NCBI RefSeq assembly: GCF_009930875.1
Contig: NZ_CP025249.1
Location: forward strand, 62,001-126,000
DNA: 64,000 nt
Source of the DNA: Actinomyces sp. 432
Lineage (GTDB): Bacteria; Actinomycetota; Actinomycetes; Actinomycetales; Actinomycetaceae
Direction of reading: 5' to 3'
Positions 8,423 to 17,910 of the stretch are shown here, one piece after another; the first letter of the stretch is position 1, and each line of letters begins with the position of its first letter. The notes below the pieces were generated by a model that saw only the letters and a list, made by a program, of their open reading frames with translations, had not been told where the DNA came from and ran no database searches. Both the position numbers and the translations under genes were made by a program.

Positions 8423-9367
8423 TCAGTCCTGGCGGGCGAGGTCGGCGGCGCCGATGAGCCCAGCCTCCTGGCCCGAGGAGGAGATGACGATCGGAATCTC
8501 GGGGCGGTGGGCGCGCGCCGTCAGGTGCTCGGCGAAGCTCTTGCGGACCGGGTTCAGCAGGATGTCGCCGGCCTCGGTCAGGCCGCCGGCCAGCACAACG
8601 ACCTCGGGGTCGAGCACGGCGCACAGGTCGGCCAGTCCCAGGCCGAGCGCGCTGCCCAGGTGGGCATAGCACTCCAGGGCGGCCGGGTCGCCCTCGCGGG
8701 CGGCGGCCGTGACGGCCTTGCCGGATATCCTGTTCTGGTCGCCGCCGGAGAGCTCAATGATGCGGGCGGCGTAGTCGGGGCGGAACTTGGCCAGCTCCCA
8801 GCCGTTGACGCCCAGCGCAGTGCCGGAGGCGTAGCGCTCCAGGCACCCGCGCTGGCCGCAGCCGCAGGGGCGCCCGTCCGGGACGACGTTGATGTGGCCG
8901 ATCTCCGCGGCGAATCCAGCGGCGCCGCGCACGAGGTGGCCGTCGATGATGACGGCGCCGCCGACGCCCGTTCCCAGCGTCACCACCAGCACGTTCTTGG
9001 CGCCCTCGCCGCCACCGAAGCGGGCCTCGGCCCAGCCGGCCGCATTGGCGTCATTCTCAACGACTACCTTCTTGCCTGTGCGGGCGGAGATCTCATCGGC
9101 GATGCGAGCGCCGGTCCAGTCCAGGTTGGTGCCGTAGACCATGGTGTTGCGATCGGAGGAGGTGAAGCCCGCGGCTCCCACGCCGATGGCCTCGACGTCG
9201 TAGCGTGAGGCGAGCTCGTTGGCTACTTCCGCGATGGTGGTGAAAATGGCTTCGCGGCTGGTGGCGGGGGAGTCGCGCCGTACGGTCGCCAGTACAGTGC
9301 CGTCCTCGTCGACGACGCCTGCGGCGATCTTCGTTCCACCGACATCCACACCGATGCTCAGTGCCAT
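8423..9367 (-). CDS. glk: ROK-family glucokinase
   Basis: A 314-residue ROK kinase. The N-terminal phosphate loop is IGVDVGGTKIAAGVVDEDG. The sugar-binding region VVENDANAAGWAEARFG carries the catalytic Asp. The ATP site has TLGTGVGGAVIIDG, then EIGHINV. The zinc-binding ROK signature CGCGQRGCLERYASG is complete. Actinobacterial members of this length are normally ATP- (or polyphosphate-) dependent glucokinases feeding glycolysis. AAGGAG precedes the ATG by 7 nt. It is monocistronic as far as visible. Confidence 0.88.
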   Translation of the reverse strand: MALSIGVDVGGTKIAAGVVDEDGTVLATVRRDSPATSREAIFTTIAEVANELASRYDVEAIGVGAAGFTSSDRNTMVYGTNLDWTGARIADEISARTGKKVVVENDANAAGWAEARFGGGEGAKNVLVVTLGTGVGGAVIIDGHLVRGAAGFAAEIGHINVVPDGRPCGCGQRGCLERYASGTALGVNGWELAKFRPDYAARIIELSGGDQNRISGKAVTAAAREGDPAALECYAHLGSALGLGLADLCAVLDPEVVVLAGGLTEAGDILLNPVRKSFAEHLTARAHRPEIPIVISSSGQEAGLIGAADLARQD

Positions 9368-9548
9368 GGCTGTTCTCCTTGTTTTTGCTGCGTTTTGGTG
9401 CCTAACCGCCGCGCGAGGGCGTCGGTGCCCCCAGTGGTTGCCGACTCGCGCCGACCTCGCGGGGATCTACGGCCCTATTGTTGCAGCTGTGATGGGGCAG
9501 GCCAACCTCCGGCGGCGCCGGCATCGGCACGCCCCGGGCGCAAGCCCC

Positions 9549-10343
9549 TCACTCGGCTGCAGCGGCCTGCTCGAGGATGGTGGCTCGGATATAGTCCGCG
9601 GGCACGTAGCCGGAGATAAAGGCGTCGTTGACGATGAAGAAGGGAGTGCCGGTGATGCCCAGGTCGTAGGCGTGCTGCTTGGCGTCGTCGACCGCCTGCA
9701 CGGTCTGCGCGGCGGTCATGTCGGAGCGGAACTGCCCCAGGTCGGGCACGCCCGCCTGCTTGGCGAAGGCGACCAGGGAGTCCTCGGTGTACTCGGGGTG
9801 CTCAGTCGGGTCGGTGGCGGCGTATACGGCGTCGTGGAACTCCCAGAACTTTCCCTGCTTTCCGGCGGCGAGGCCGGCCTGCGCAGCCAGCGGGGACGTC
9901 GCAGTGATCTGGGCGAGGTCGCGCCACTCCACGCGCAGGGTACCGTCCTCAACCAGGTCCTCCAGCGCAGGGTCCACCTCTTGCGCGAACTGGGTGCAGT
10001 ACGGGCAGGCGAAGTCGGAGTAGACCACCATCACCACTGGGGCGTCGACGTCGCCCTTGGCCTGGACGTCACCGGGGTCACGCCTGACTTCCCCGTGCAA
10101 GATCGCCAGCAGGTCGGGGTCGGTCTGCGAGGGCGCGGCGGCCTGGGCCGTCGTCGTCTGCGCCGTATCGGCTGCCGAAGCCTCCCCAGTCGCCGACGCG
10201 CCTGCGCCGGACCGGTCGGGCCGCATCGCCAGGATGATCGCAATCACTGCGAGCAGGATCGCAATCACGATGAGCAGGGAGACGATGACCGGATTGCTGC
10301 GGGTCCGCTGGCCGGATGCGGTACCGCCGGTGAGTGACGTCAT
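9549..10343 (-). CDS. Membrane-anchored DsbA-like thiol oxidoreductase
   Basis: A 264-residue protein with a short cytosolic N terminus and one signal anchor at about residues 19-40 (VIVSLLIVIAILLAVIAIIL). A low-complexity Ala/Thr linker follows, then a thioredoxin-fold DsbA domain. The catalytic CPYC is at residues 113-116 (VYSDFACPYCTQF) and the cis-Pro loop reads GITGTPFFIVND. In actinobacteria such enzymes form disulfides in exported proteins such as pilins and toxins. Nothing in the neighbouring genes narrows the substrate. Confidence 0.88.
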   Translation of the reverse strand: MTSLTGGTASGQRTRSNPVIVSLLIVIAILLAVIAIILAMRPDRSGAGASATGEASAADTAQTTTAQAAAPSQTDPDLLAILHGEVRRDPGDVQAKGDVDAPVVMVVYSDFACPYCTQFAQEVDPALEDLVEDGTLRVEWRDLAQITATSPLAAQAGLAAGKQGKFWEFHDAVYAATDPTEHPEYTEDSLVAFAKQAGVPDLGQFRSDMTAAQTVQAVDDAKQHAYDLGITGTPFFIVNDAFISGYVPADYIRATILEQAAAAE

Positions 10344-10513
10344 GAGGGCAGTCTTTCAGAGCCGACGGCGACGCCGCTTGCCGCCGGGCCCTTCAAGAGC
10401 TCGCGTTAGGCGGCATCTCGGTAAAGGGCACGGCTGGCTGAGCGGCGTCGGCCGCCATATCGACCGACCGGCACGTAACGTCTACCGACCTCGGCGCAGG
10501 GGGTGGTGAGTGG

Positions 10514-11908
10514 TCAGGCCCCCGCGGAGTCGTCGCCGTCGGAGGAGGCGAAGCGCTGCATCATGTCGGTCAGGCTGGTGCCCGTCAGCGAGCGCATGAC
10601 GGCATCGAGCTGCTCGACGTTGCCGGCCACCGCCTTGGGCAGCGCGGAGGCGCCCTCGGTGGAGATGATCGACATGTCCTTGACGCTGCCCAGCGGCTCG
10701 GCCAGGGCGCGGGCGATCTCCGGCGCCTTGTCCAGGATCATCTGCTGGGTGGCGGCCCGCCCGTACTTGGCCAGGGCGTCGGCCTTGTCGCTCATGGCCT
10801 TCGCCTCCGCCTCACCGGCGGCGCGCACGGCCTCGGCCTCGGCGCGACCGCGGGCGGCGATGGCCTCGGCCTCGGCCTGCGCCTGCGCGGCGGTGGCGCG
10901 GGCCTGCGCCTCTGCCCGGGCGACGGTGGCCTGCGCCTGCGCCTCGGCGTCCAGCCGGGTGCGCTCGGCCTCGGCCTCGGCACGGCGAATCGACTCCGCC
11001 TTGGCGGCCTCGGCCTCCTGCTCGCGCTGGTAGCGGGCGGCGTCGGCGGGCTTGCGCACGGTGGAGTCCAGCTCACGCTCGGTCAGGGCGGCCTTGGCCT
11101 CGGCGGCCTCCTGCTCGATGACGGCGATCTCCCGCTTCTTGGCGGCGCGGGCCAGCGGGCCGGCGGAGTCGGCCTCCGCCTGCGCCTTGTCGGTCTCCGC
11201 CTTGAGCTGGGCCTGGCGCAGCGCCAGGTCGCGCTCGCGCTCGGCGATCTGCTGGCGCGAGGACACCTCGGCGTCCTTGGCCTCCCGCTCGGCGTTGGCG
11301 CGCGCCACGCGGGCATCCTTAGCCACTCGCTGCTGCTCGGGCACGCCCAGGGAGTCGATGTAGCCGGAGGCGTCGGTGATCTCCGAGATCTGCAGCACAT
11401 CGATCTCCAGGCCCATGTTGGCCATAACGGACTTGGCGTCGTCGAACACGTTCTGCTGAAGGGCGTCGCGGTCGGAGATCAGGTCGGTGACCGTCATGTG
11501 GCCGATGATGGAGCGCAGCGAGCCGATCAGGGCGTCACGGGAGGAGTCGGCGATCGCCTGGTCCGTGTTCGGCTTGCCCAGGAAGCGCTTGGCGGCGGCC
11601 CGCACCTGCTGGTCGGAGTCGCCGACCTTCACGGCGGCGACGGCGGAGACGGAGACGTTGATCTTGTTCTCGTCCTCGGCGGTTACCTGGAAGCCGATGG
11701 TGTTCTGGGTGAAGGGCAGGTACTGGATGGACTGGATGATCGGCAGGACGAAGTCGCGCCCACCGGGGCGGATGATCTTGACCTCGCCGTTGCGAGTGGA
11801 TCCGGAGACCAGGCCCGTCAGGTTGGAGGGCACGACGACGACTCGGGAGAGCATGTAGGTTCCCAGCAGAATCGCCAGGACGATGACGGCAATGATGGCG
11901 TAGAGCAT
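10514..11908 (-). CDS. Flotillin-like SPFH protein
   Basis: A 464-residue protein with an N-terminal hydrophobic hairpin (MLYAIIAVIVLAILLGTYML), an SPFH/Band 7 domain (about residues 25-200), and a long coiled coil rich in AEAEA and RAEAEA repeats (about 210-380) that is diagnostic for flotillins (FloT/YuaG). The C-terminal part (KAPEIARALAEPLGSVKDM) also matches the family. Flotillins scaffold membrane microdomains. The upstream gene encodes an NfeD-like protein, the usual flotillin partner, 102 nt away on the same strand. Confidence 0.9.
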   Translation of the reverse strand: MLYAIIAVIVLAILLGTYMLSRVVVVPSNLTGLVSGSTRNGEVKIIRPGGRDFVLPIIQSIQYLPFTQNTIGFQVTAEDENKINVSVSAVAAVKVGDSDQQVRAAAKRFLGKPNTDQAIADSSRDALIGSLRSIIGHMTVTDLISDRDALQQNVFDDAKSVMANMGLEIDVLQISEITDASGYIDSLGVPEQQRVAKDARVARANAEREAKDAEVSSRQQIAERERDLALRQAQLKAETDKAQAEADSAGPLARAAKKREIAVIEQEAAEAKAALTERELDSTVRKPADAARYQREQEAEAAKAESIRRAEAEAERTRLDAEAQAQATVARAEAQARATAAQAQAEAEAIAARGRAEAEAVRAAGEAEAKAMSDKADALAKYGRAATQQMILDKAPEIARALAEPLGSVKDMSIISTEGASALPKAVAGNVEQLDAVMRSLTGTSLTDMMQRFASSDGDDSAGA

Positions 11909-12010
11909 TCAGCCTGCTTTCGTTGATTCTTGTGGTTGCTTTGGCTTTGGAGGACGAGGCGTGGCGGTCGGGGCGGCGGACGGTTGCCCCACGGCGTCCG
12001 GCCGCTGCGG

Positions 12011-12565
12011 CTATCCGGCGGGAGCAGGCGGACGATTCACGGGACGTGAGGTCGGCTCGGTGGGGGCGGGTGGGTCTATCCGCCCGACGACGAGTGTGTC
12101 ATCCGCGGTCGTGTCCACTACCCAGGCGACGGCGCCGGTCCGCAGGACGTCGTCGGAGCGCGCGGGCAGGGTCGCCTGATGCCCGCGGGAGGTGGCCATG
12201 ACCTCGCCGCGGCCGTCCTTCCACCACACCACCTGCACTTCACTGCCAACCAGCTCTCCGACCGTCAGGGGGGTGGCGTTGCGCGGCATGGAGCGGCGCA
12301 GTCGCCGCCACACGGCGCGCGTGACCGCCCCGGCGACGACGGCGAGTCCCAGCGGGACGCCGATCAGCACCGGCGTGGACAACCGCTCGCCGGCCAGTGC
12401 CTGCACGCCCATGCCGACGGCGCCGAACACGCCCAGAGCACAGGCGAGCACCGGCAGGGAGCCGTCGAACAGCAGGTCGTCCAGGCCGTCGAAAAGGCCG
12501 TCGAGCAGTAGCGAGAGCGCCAGGGCACCGCAGCCGAGGACGGCGCACCACATGAACAGGGACAT
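12011..12565 (-). CDS. NfeD-like membrane protein (flotillin partner)
   Basis: A 184-residue protein with about three transmembrane segments in the first 95 residues (LFMWCAVLGCGALALSLLL; LPVLACALGVFGAVGMGVQA; VLIGVPLGLAVVAGAV). A soluble beta-rich domain follows (LTVGELVGSEVQVVWWKDGR; then TGAVAWVVDTTADDTLVVGRI) that looks like the OB-fold of YuaF/NfeD proteins. GGAGAGG lies just upstream of the ATG. Its place directly before the flotillin gene matches the yuaF-yuaG arrangement. The family call is by architecture and context, not by a strict motif. Confidence 0.75.
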   Translation of the reverse strand: MSLFMWCAVLGCGALALSLLLDGLFDGLDDLLFDGSLPVLACALGVFGAVGMGVQALAGERLSTPVLIGVPLGLAVVAGAVTRAVWRRLRRSMPRNATPLTVGELVGSEVQVVWWKDGRGEVMATSRGHQATLPARSDDVLRTGAVAWVVDTTADDTLVVGRIDPPAPTEPTSRPVNRPPAPAG

Positions 12566-12712
12566 GTCCGCCTCTCCGGGCCGGTATGGCCGCTCGACTA
12601 CCGCGTTGCTTACGCCCGGATTGTTACATAGCGGGAGGTTATGGGGAATGCCCGTCCCACGAGCCGGGCAGTGTGCCGATGGGGAGTTCTGCCCACCGCG
12701 CCCCGCCGGGTC

Positions 12713-14271
12713 TCAGGAAACCCGGCGTGCCAGCTGGTAACCGCCTTCGTCCAGCACCAACTCGTATACGGCCCCGTTTTGCGACTGGCCGGTGGCCCAG
12801 GCGGCGGCGTCCGTGGGCGGGTTGCCTCCCCAGGCGGAGGACAGGGAGTCCACGACCACGTAGTCGGTGTCGACCTCGGAGGTGCCCACCCAGTACACGG
12901 TGTGGTCGGGGACCAGGTAGGCCAGCAGGCCCAGGTCCGTCTCCACGCTGGCGCCGGCGGGTATCAGGTCCATGACCTGCGCAGCCGCCTGAGCACGGGG
13001 CGACGGGGCGCCATAGCCGGAGCGCGTTATGGACCACAGTGGCAGGTCACGGAGCGTGAGCAGGCCGGTCGCCAGTGGTAGGACGACGCCGAGGGCCGCC
13101 GCCCAGCGGGCCCACATCGGCACGGCCGACCAGCCCGGCGTCGCGTGTGGCGCCTCCGGGTCCGGTTGCTGCGTGCCCGGGGTCGGCGTGCCCGGCACTT
13201 CGGTGGCCGGTGCGTCGGGTGCTGCCTGGAGCCGGGCGACGGCGTCGAGCAGGGCACCCAGCGCAATCGGGATCAGGATCGCGTTGTAATGCCAGTTCTG
13301 CCAGCCCCAGTAGAACTCGTTGGAGGACAGGAAGCGCCAGGAGAGGGTGGGCAGCACCAGCGCCATCCAGGGGGAGGTGAGCCCAATGAGTCCCGCCGTG
13401 CCCACCAGTGCGCCGAGGGTCTGAAGCTTGACCTCGGAGGAGAGCAGCCGGGCGATGAGGCTCGTGTCCGCGCCTCCGCCCCCGGTCAGGCCGTACTCCC
13501 AGGTGCCTGAGGGACTCAGCGCCGGCAGGAGGACCAGCACTGTCACCAGGAAGGCCGCGGCGCCGAACAGGGCCACCAACACGCCCAGGCGGGCGGTGCT
13601 CAGGCGCCGCCACCAGGCCGGCCCGCGGTGCGCGGGCTGCTGCGCCGCCCCTGCCAGCCGCGCAGGGCGATGGCCAGACCCGCCATTAGCACCGTCAGCC
13701 CCAGGTCCTCCTTGATCAGGACCAGGGGGGCCAGCCACAGCGCACAGCTGCGCCAGCGCCCCTCGACGAATGCGACTGCGGCCCAGGCCAGCAGCGGCAC
13801 CGCGAAGGCGATCTCGTGGAACTGGGAGGCCACTGCCCCCTGGAAGCCCCAGGAGAGCACATAGAACAGCCCCAGCACTGTTGCGGCCAGACGGCCCAGC
13901 AGGCGGGTCGCCAGTCGGGTCAGGGGCCAGGCGGAAATGGCGAGCAGCAGGTCCTGGACCACCAGGAGTGCCAGCGGGGTGGGAAACAGCCGCCACACCG
14001 GGCCCAGCAGTACCAGCAGCGGGTGGAAGTGGTCGCCCAACAGGTTGTAGCCCTCACCCTTGATCGGGACGACCGGCGCCTCCAGGCGTGAGTAGGCCTT
14101 GGCCAGCTCGGAGAAGATCGCCAGGTCCCAGCTGGGCACCTGCATGGCGCGCCACTGACCCACCGAGTAGACGATCATGGCGGCGGCCCCGACGACGACG
14201 GCCAGAGCGGCCGGAAGACCGTCAAGCAGCCGCGTGAGCGGTCGGTCAGGGCGGAGGCGGGCAGCGGTCAT
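12713..14271 (-). pseudogene. DUF2079-type membrane protein, frameshifted
   Basis: The N-terminal part (14271 to about 13,640) reads as a polytopic protein with SWDLAIFSELAKAYSRLE, GDHFHPLLVLLGPVWRLFP and SQFHEIAFAVPLLAWAAVAF, all typical of DUF2079. It then runs to an early stop at 13600. The family C-terminal half continues in the next frame (from about 13,650 to 12,713) with SSNEFYWGWQNWHYNAILIP and VDTDYVVVDSL. Joining them needs a single -1 shift (one base missing) in the GC-rich overlap 13,600-13,690, where a GGGG run occurs. The function of the family is unknown; members resemble glycosyltransferase-like membrane proteins. True mutation and sequence error cannot be told apart here. Confidence 0.75.
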
Positions 14272-14364
14272 CAAAGCGAGCTTACCCAGGCGCCGTCGGG
14301 CGGGCGGGGATACCGGGTGATACCGGGCAGGTCGGGGTGCCCTCCGGCCGAGGGCGCGCAGCGC

Positions 14365-15108
14365 TCAGTGCAGCTTTACCGTGCCGAAGACGATGTTGGT
14401 GTGGTGGGGGCGCCGGGCGTCTGGGATGAAGTGGCGGTAGTCGACTGTGACGCCGGCCTCCGCGAAGTCCTGCAGGAGGTCATGCGGCGTGACCAGGAAC
14501 AGGTCTGAGGTGCGGGTCTCCTTACCGCGGGCGAAGGTGACCTGCCGACGGCGGTGCGCGTGGTCGATCCGCTCGGTCAGGGTGATGCCGGGGCGGGCGG
14601 TGAAGGTGGCGTGGGCCGGTGCTTCCGGGCGCACGTGCTCGGCGGAGAGAATAAGGCGGCCACCGGGCGCCAGGTGGGCGGCGGCCAGGCGGATGGTTGC
14701 GCGGCGCTGATCCGGGCCCAGGGCGGTGATCGACCCGGCTGATATGCACACGGCCTTGAAAGGCTCGTCGAAGAGGAAGTCCGTCATGTCGGCCCGGCGC
14801 ACTTCAACGCGTGAGGCCAGACTAGCGCGGGTGGGCTGTAGGTCATGCAGACGCGCGGACAGCAGGTCGAGTGCTTCCCGCTGGGAGTCCGTGGCCAGTA
14901 CGCGGTGGCCGGCGGCGGCCATCGGCAAAGTGACAGGCCCGACGCCGCACGCCAGCTCCAGCACGCGCAGCTCGGCCAACTCCGGTTCTTGAATGAAGGA
15001 GAGCAGATCCAGAACGGATTGGATCTCCGTCTCGTCGCACAGGGAGAGCAGCGGCGTGCGGGCGTCGCTGTGACGGGTGCGGTCATCGGTGAGGGGCAGT
15101 GCGGTCAT
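14365..15108 (-). CDS. Class I SAM-dependent methyltransferase
   Basis: A 247-residue Rossmann methyltransferase. Motif I is VLELACGVGPVTLPMAAAG, followed by the acidic residue in RVLATDSQREALDLL. Motif II/III is seen in RADMTDFLFDEPFKAVCISA and HLAPGGRLILSAEHV. The C-terminal sheet ends in HHTNIVFGTVKLH. The substrate is not evident. Related stand-alone methyltransferases occur in peptide natural-product clusters, but no such enzymes flank it here. It is followed by the frameshifted DUF2079 gene on the same strand 90 nt away. Confidence 0.75.
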   Translation of the reverse strand: MTALPLTDDRTRHSDARTPLLSLCDETEIQSVLDLLSFIQEPELAELRVLELACGVGPVTLPMAAAGHRVLATDSQREALDLLSARLHDLQPTRASLASRVEVRRADMTDFLFDEPFKAVCISAGSITALGPDQRRATIRLAAAHLAPGGRLILSAEHVRPEAPAHATFTARPGITLTERIDHAHRRRQVTFARGKETRTSDLFLVTPHDLLQDFAEAGVTVDYRHFIPDARRPHHTNIVFGTVKLH

Positions 15109-15417
15109 CGCGCCTCACCGGTCCCGCGGTGGCGGTTGCCGTCGCGGCCGCCAATGTGTGCGGAGGTTGAGCCCGTTAGGCCGCGTGTTGACCGGCTGGC
15201 GCTGTGATTCATGTGGTTGCTCCGGGGATCGGTTTGAGGATCGACGCGTTAGTGGTGCGCCGACGGTGAGTTCGGGCGTGATCGGGATGACCCTGGCCCG
15301 GGCGGTTGCTAGTGACGTCAGGTATTCCACTCCCGTCGGGAGCGAAGCCAATCGGCCGATTGGGGGGATCGATAGGCGGAGAGCGGGCGTTTGGGGGGAA
15401 GGTCGGGGCAGAAAACA

Positions 15418-15460
15418 GCGGCGGCGTGTGCCCGGAACCGTTCCGGGCACACGCCGCCGC
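15418..15460 (-). terminator. 43-bp palindrome terminator
   Basis: Two perfectly complementary 21-nt arms (15418-15438 and 15440-15460; core GTGTGCCCGGAAC) are separated by one base. On the minus strand the hairpin is followed within a few bases by TGTTTT (plus 15411-15417 region), giving a rho-independent terminator. It ends transcription coming leftward from the two-component operon and the tiny ORF at 15476-15562. The remaining 300 nt to the methyltransferase gene show no convincing gene. Confidence 0.8.
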
Positions 15461-15475
15461 CGTGATTCGCTCGGG

Positions 15476-15562
15476 TCACCCCCAGCCCCACTTTCGATAG
15501 CCGAGGAATACGATCCAGGGGTTGTATGCGGCGTAGACGCCTGCGGTGTCGATGAGGCCCAT
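15476..15562 (-). CDS. Tiny ORF, candidate 28-residue hydrophobic peptide
   Basis: ATG at 15562 opens a 28-codon frame beginning MGLIDTAG, with a central hydrophobic AAYNPWIVFLG and ending YRKWGWG. The stop lies only 15 nt before a strong hairpin terminator on the same strand, so an RNA ending here would carry the ORF as its last element. It is amphipathic, has a positively charged aromatic tail and no signal peptide. No good Shine-Dalgarno is visible (only GGAT). It lies about 120 nt downstream of the response regulator gene. It could be a signalling or leaderless bacteriocin-like peptide, or a chance frame. Confidence 0.35.
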   Translation of the reverse strand: MGLIDTAGVYAAYNPWIVFLGYRKWGWG

Positions 15563-15680
15563 AATTCGGATCCAATCTGTTAACGGGCTGTAGTTGATGA
15601 GTCGCTAAGGACGGGTTCTATGCTTACCCATTTCATGGCGGACGGTATCGCCCAAATGGCTAGGCCGATTGGGGGAGTCT

Positions 15681-16378
15681 CTAGACCAGGCCCGCACGCA
15701 GGGCGTAGACGACGGCCCCGACGCGGTCCTGCACACCCAGCTTGGCGATCAGGGCGGAGACGTGCGTCTTGACGGTCGCATCGCTTACGCCCAGGGCGCG
15801 AGCGATCTGCTTATTGGTCTTGGCCTCCACCATAAGGGTCAGCACCTCGACCTCCCTGGGGGAGAGCGTGATCCCCGGGGCAGGGTCTTGGCCGTGGTCT
15901 GAGGCTGAGATGGTGCTGTGGAAGCCGATGCAGCTGCCGTGCTTCGTTCGGGCCTGCCGGTGATGATGGACGAGGAGCTTGGTGAGAGCACCATGTTGCC
16001 TGCGGCGACGTGCCGGATGGTGGCGGCCAGTGTCTCCACCGGGTCCTCCTTGGCGATGAAGCCGCGTACGCCGGCGGCGAGGGCCCGGTCCATCACCGAG
16101 TCGGCTACGAAGGTGGTCAGTACGAGTATGGCGATCTCGGGGCGCTCGCGGTGCACGATATTCGCTAGCGCGATGCCGTCCAGACGTGGCATCTGCACGT
16201 CCACCAACAGCACTTGCACCTGAGCATCGGGTGTGTCGGAGCGCAGGATGTCGAGGGCATCCTGTCCGTCTCCGGCCGCCCACCTGACGTGGATGTCGTC
16301 ACTGGCCGCGTTGGTGAGCAGATCGGTGAGGGCGCGGCGCACGAGTGCGTCGTCGTCGACTATGCCGACGTGAATCAT
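15681..16378 (-). pseudogene. NarL/LuxR-type response regulator, frameshifted
   Basis: The receiver domain starts at ATG 16378 (MIHVGIVDDDALVRRAL) with acidic pocket DDD at 8-10, phospho-acceptor Asp60 in VLLVDVQMPRLDG, and the conserved Thr/Lys region (LVLTTF, FIAKEDP). That frame runs into a stop near 15839. The LuxR-type helix-turn-helix (ITLSPREVEVLTLMVEAKTN, then KQIARALGVSDATVKTHVSA) is in the neighbouring frame down to 15681. A single -1 shift between about 15,890 and 16,000 restores a normal protein of about 232 residues. The gene overlaps the kinase stop by 4 nt. If the lesion is real, this two-component system has lost its output. Confidence 0.8.
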
Positions 16379-17613
16379 GAATTCCTCTCAGGGGCGGTGG
16401 GTATGGGGTGGAAGTCGGCGAGGGGAACGGTGGCGGTGACCATCCAGGAACCGTTGTCGGACAGCGTGGTCAGGGTGCCTCCGATGGCTGCGAGGCGCTC
16501 GCGCATGCCCAGGATTCCGGTGCCCGAACGCGGGAGGTGCGCACTGGTGTCGCGAACCCGGTTGGTGGATACCAGTCGGATCACCTCTGGGCCCAGTGAG
16601 AGCGTCATGGTGACGGGGGCGTGGGGATCGCCGTGGCGGATGATGTTGGCGCCCATCTCCCGAGCCACCCGGGACAGGGTGCTGGCTTGAATCCGGGTGG
16701 GGACGGCATCACCCAGGTGCCGGTAGGTAATGTCGAATCCGGCTGCGGACACGTCCGCGCTGATCGCGCCGACGGCGGTGCTCAAGTCGCTGACCGCATT
16801 CCCCAGGCCGGTGGTCGTAGAAATGGACTGCTCTTGCTCCGAGGCGGGGCTGCGCAGAGTACGCAGCAGCAGGCGCAGCTCGTGAAGCGCATCTGAGGCG
16901 GTTGCCTCAATGGCGGTGAACTCATGGCGGGCGTGGTCCGAGTAAGAGGCATCGGCGGCGGCCCGCTGGGCGCGCAGGGCGGTCTGGGACATGGAGTAGG
17001 CCACGAGGTCGTGCATCTCCCGGGCGATCTCCAGGCGCATCTCCTCCAGCTGGGCATCCGCCTGCTCGGCGTCGGCCAGGCGGGATGCCTCAATGAAACG
17101 CACCAGCGCGCCTAGCGGAACCAGCAGGGCGCCCATAAGCGCTGTGTACCACAGTGTTCCTAGGCTATTTCCCATTTGGTTTCCCGGCGCGCTCAGCGAC
17201 ATCAGTAGCACGGCCTCGCTGAGAAGCGTTGTGAGCAGCACCGAGAAGGCCGGCCATGGTGGGAAGAAGCGCCCCAGGAAGAACAGGAAGGCCAGGTTGC
17301 TGATGGTGATGTCGGAGAAGTTCGCGGAGGGTATCAGGAGCAACAGGAGCCAACACACCAGATACGCTAAAACGCCGGGAACGGGGTGTAGTGGGATGAG
17401 TGTTATGAGCACCATAGCGGCCACCATGAAGGCGACGTCAATGGGTTTTGGCGCCTCCCGAATGACAACCTGGTTGCCGATCAGGTTCGCCAGCCCGACG
17501 ATCGCTCCAATGATGACGTACACGCGGCGGCGGGACATGGGCTCAGGGGGTTGTGCAAGCCCGCTGTACGCGCGTGCTGTCAGGGAGGCGATGGCATCGC
17601 CCAGCACCATCAT
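16375..17613 (-). CDS. NarL-type sensor histidine kinase
   Basis: A 412-residue kinase. The sensor part has about five to six membrane helices (residues 30-190) and no large extracytoplasmic loop. A HisKA_3 dimerisation helix follows, with the phospho-acceptor His in LEIAREMHDLVAYSMSQTAL. The degenerate HATPase_c has EMGANIIRHGDPHAPV (N box) and GTGILGMRERLAAIGG (G boxes). Kinases of this type with an embedded sensor often respond to membrane or cell-wall damage. It is translationally coupled to the response regulator (ATGA overlap). The 297 nt upstream contain no gene. Confidence 0.88.
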   Translation of the reverse strand: MMVLGDAIASLTARAYSGLAQPPEPMSRRRVYVIIGAIVGLANLIGNQVVIREAPKPIDVAFMVAAMVLITLIPLHPVPGVLAYLVCWLLLLLIPSANFSDITISNLAFLFFLGRFFPPWPAFSVLLTTLLSEAVLLMSLSAPGNQMGNSLGTLWYTALMGALLVPLGALVRFIEASRLADAEQADAQLEEMRLEIAREMHDLVAYSMSQTALRAQRAAADASYSDHARHEFTAIEATASDALHELRLLLRTLRSPASEQEQSISTTTGLGNAVSDLSTAVGAISADVSAAGFDITYRHLGDAVPTRIQASTLSRVAREMGANIIRHGDPHAPVTMTLSLGPEVIRLVSTNRVRDTSAHLPRSGTGILGMRERLAAIGGTLTTLSDNGSWMVTATVPLADFHPIPTAPERNS

Positions 17614-17910
17614 GCACCCCCTCCGCCACGCAAGCTGTTATGTAGGTCACTCTAGCAATGGTTGCCGAGAGCGCCCCTGAGTCAGACATGACGGTTATGA
17701 CATTAACTCTGGAGTGGGTGCGATACGGGTGAATCACGGCTGGGATCACAGTGGTATCGAGCACGTGGTTGGGCGGCGGCGTCCGTCGCCTCGGACGACT
17801 CAGCCGCGTTGGCGCGGGTGCGGTTCTTGGCGCAAGCGCCGAGTCCGCGAGCAGGGCGGCGTCCCCGCAGGCGCGAATGCCCGAGGAGGGATGGGTGACG
17901 GGAATGGTAC

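Noticed and set aside
14365..15562. Methyltransferase plus tiny peptide as a daptide-type natural product cluster
   Set aside because: No dehydrogenase, aminotransferase or matching precursor is present, so the idea has only one weak pillar.
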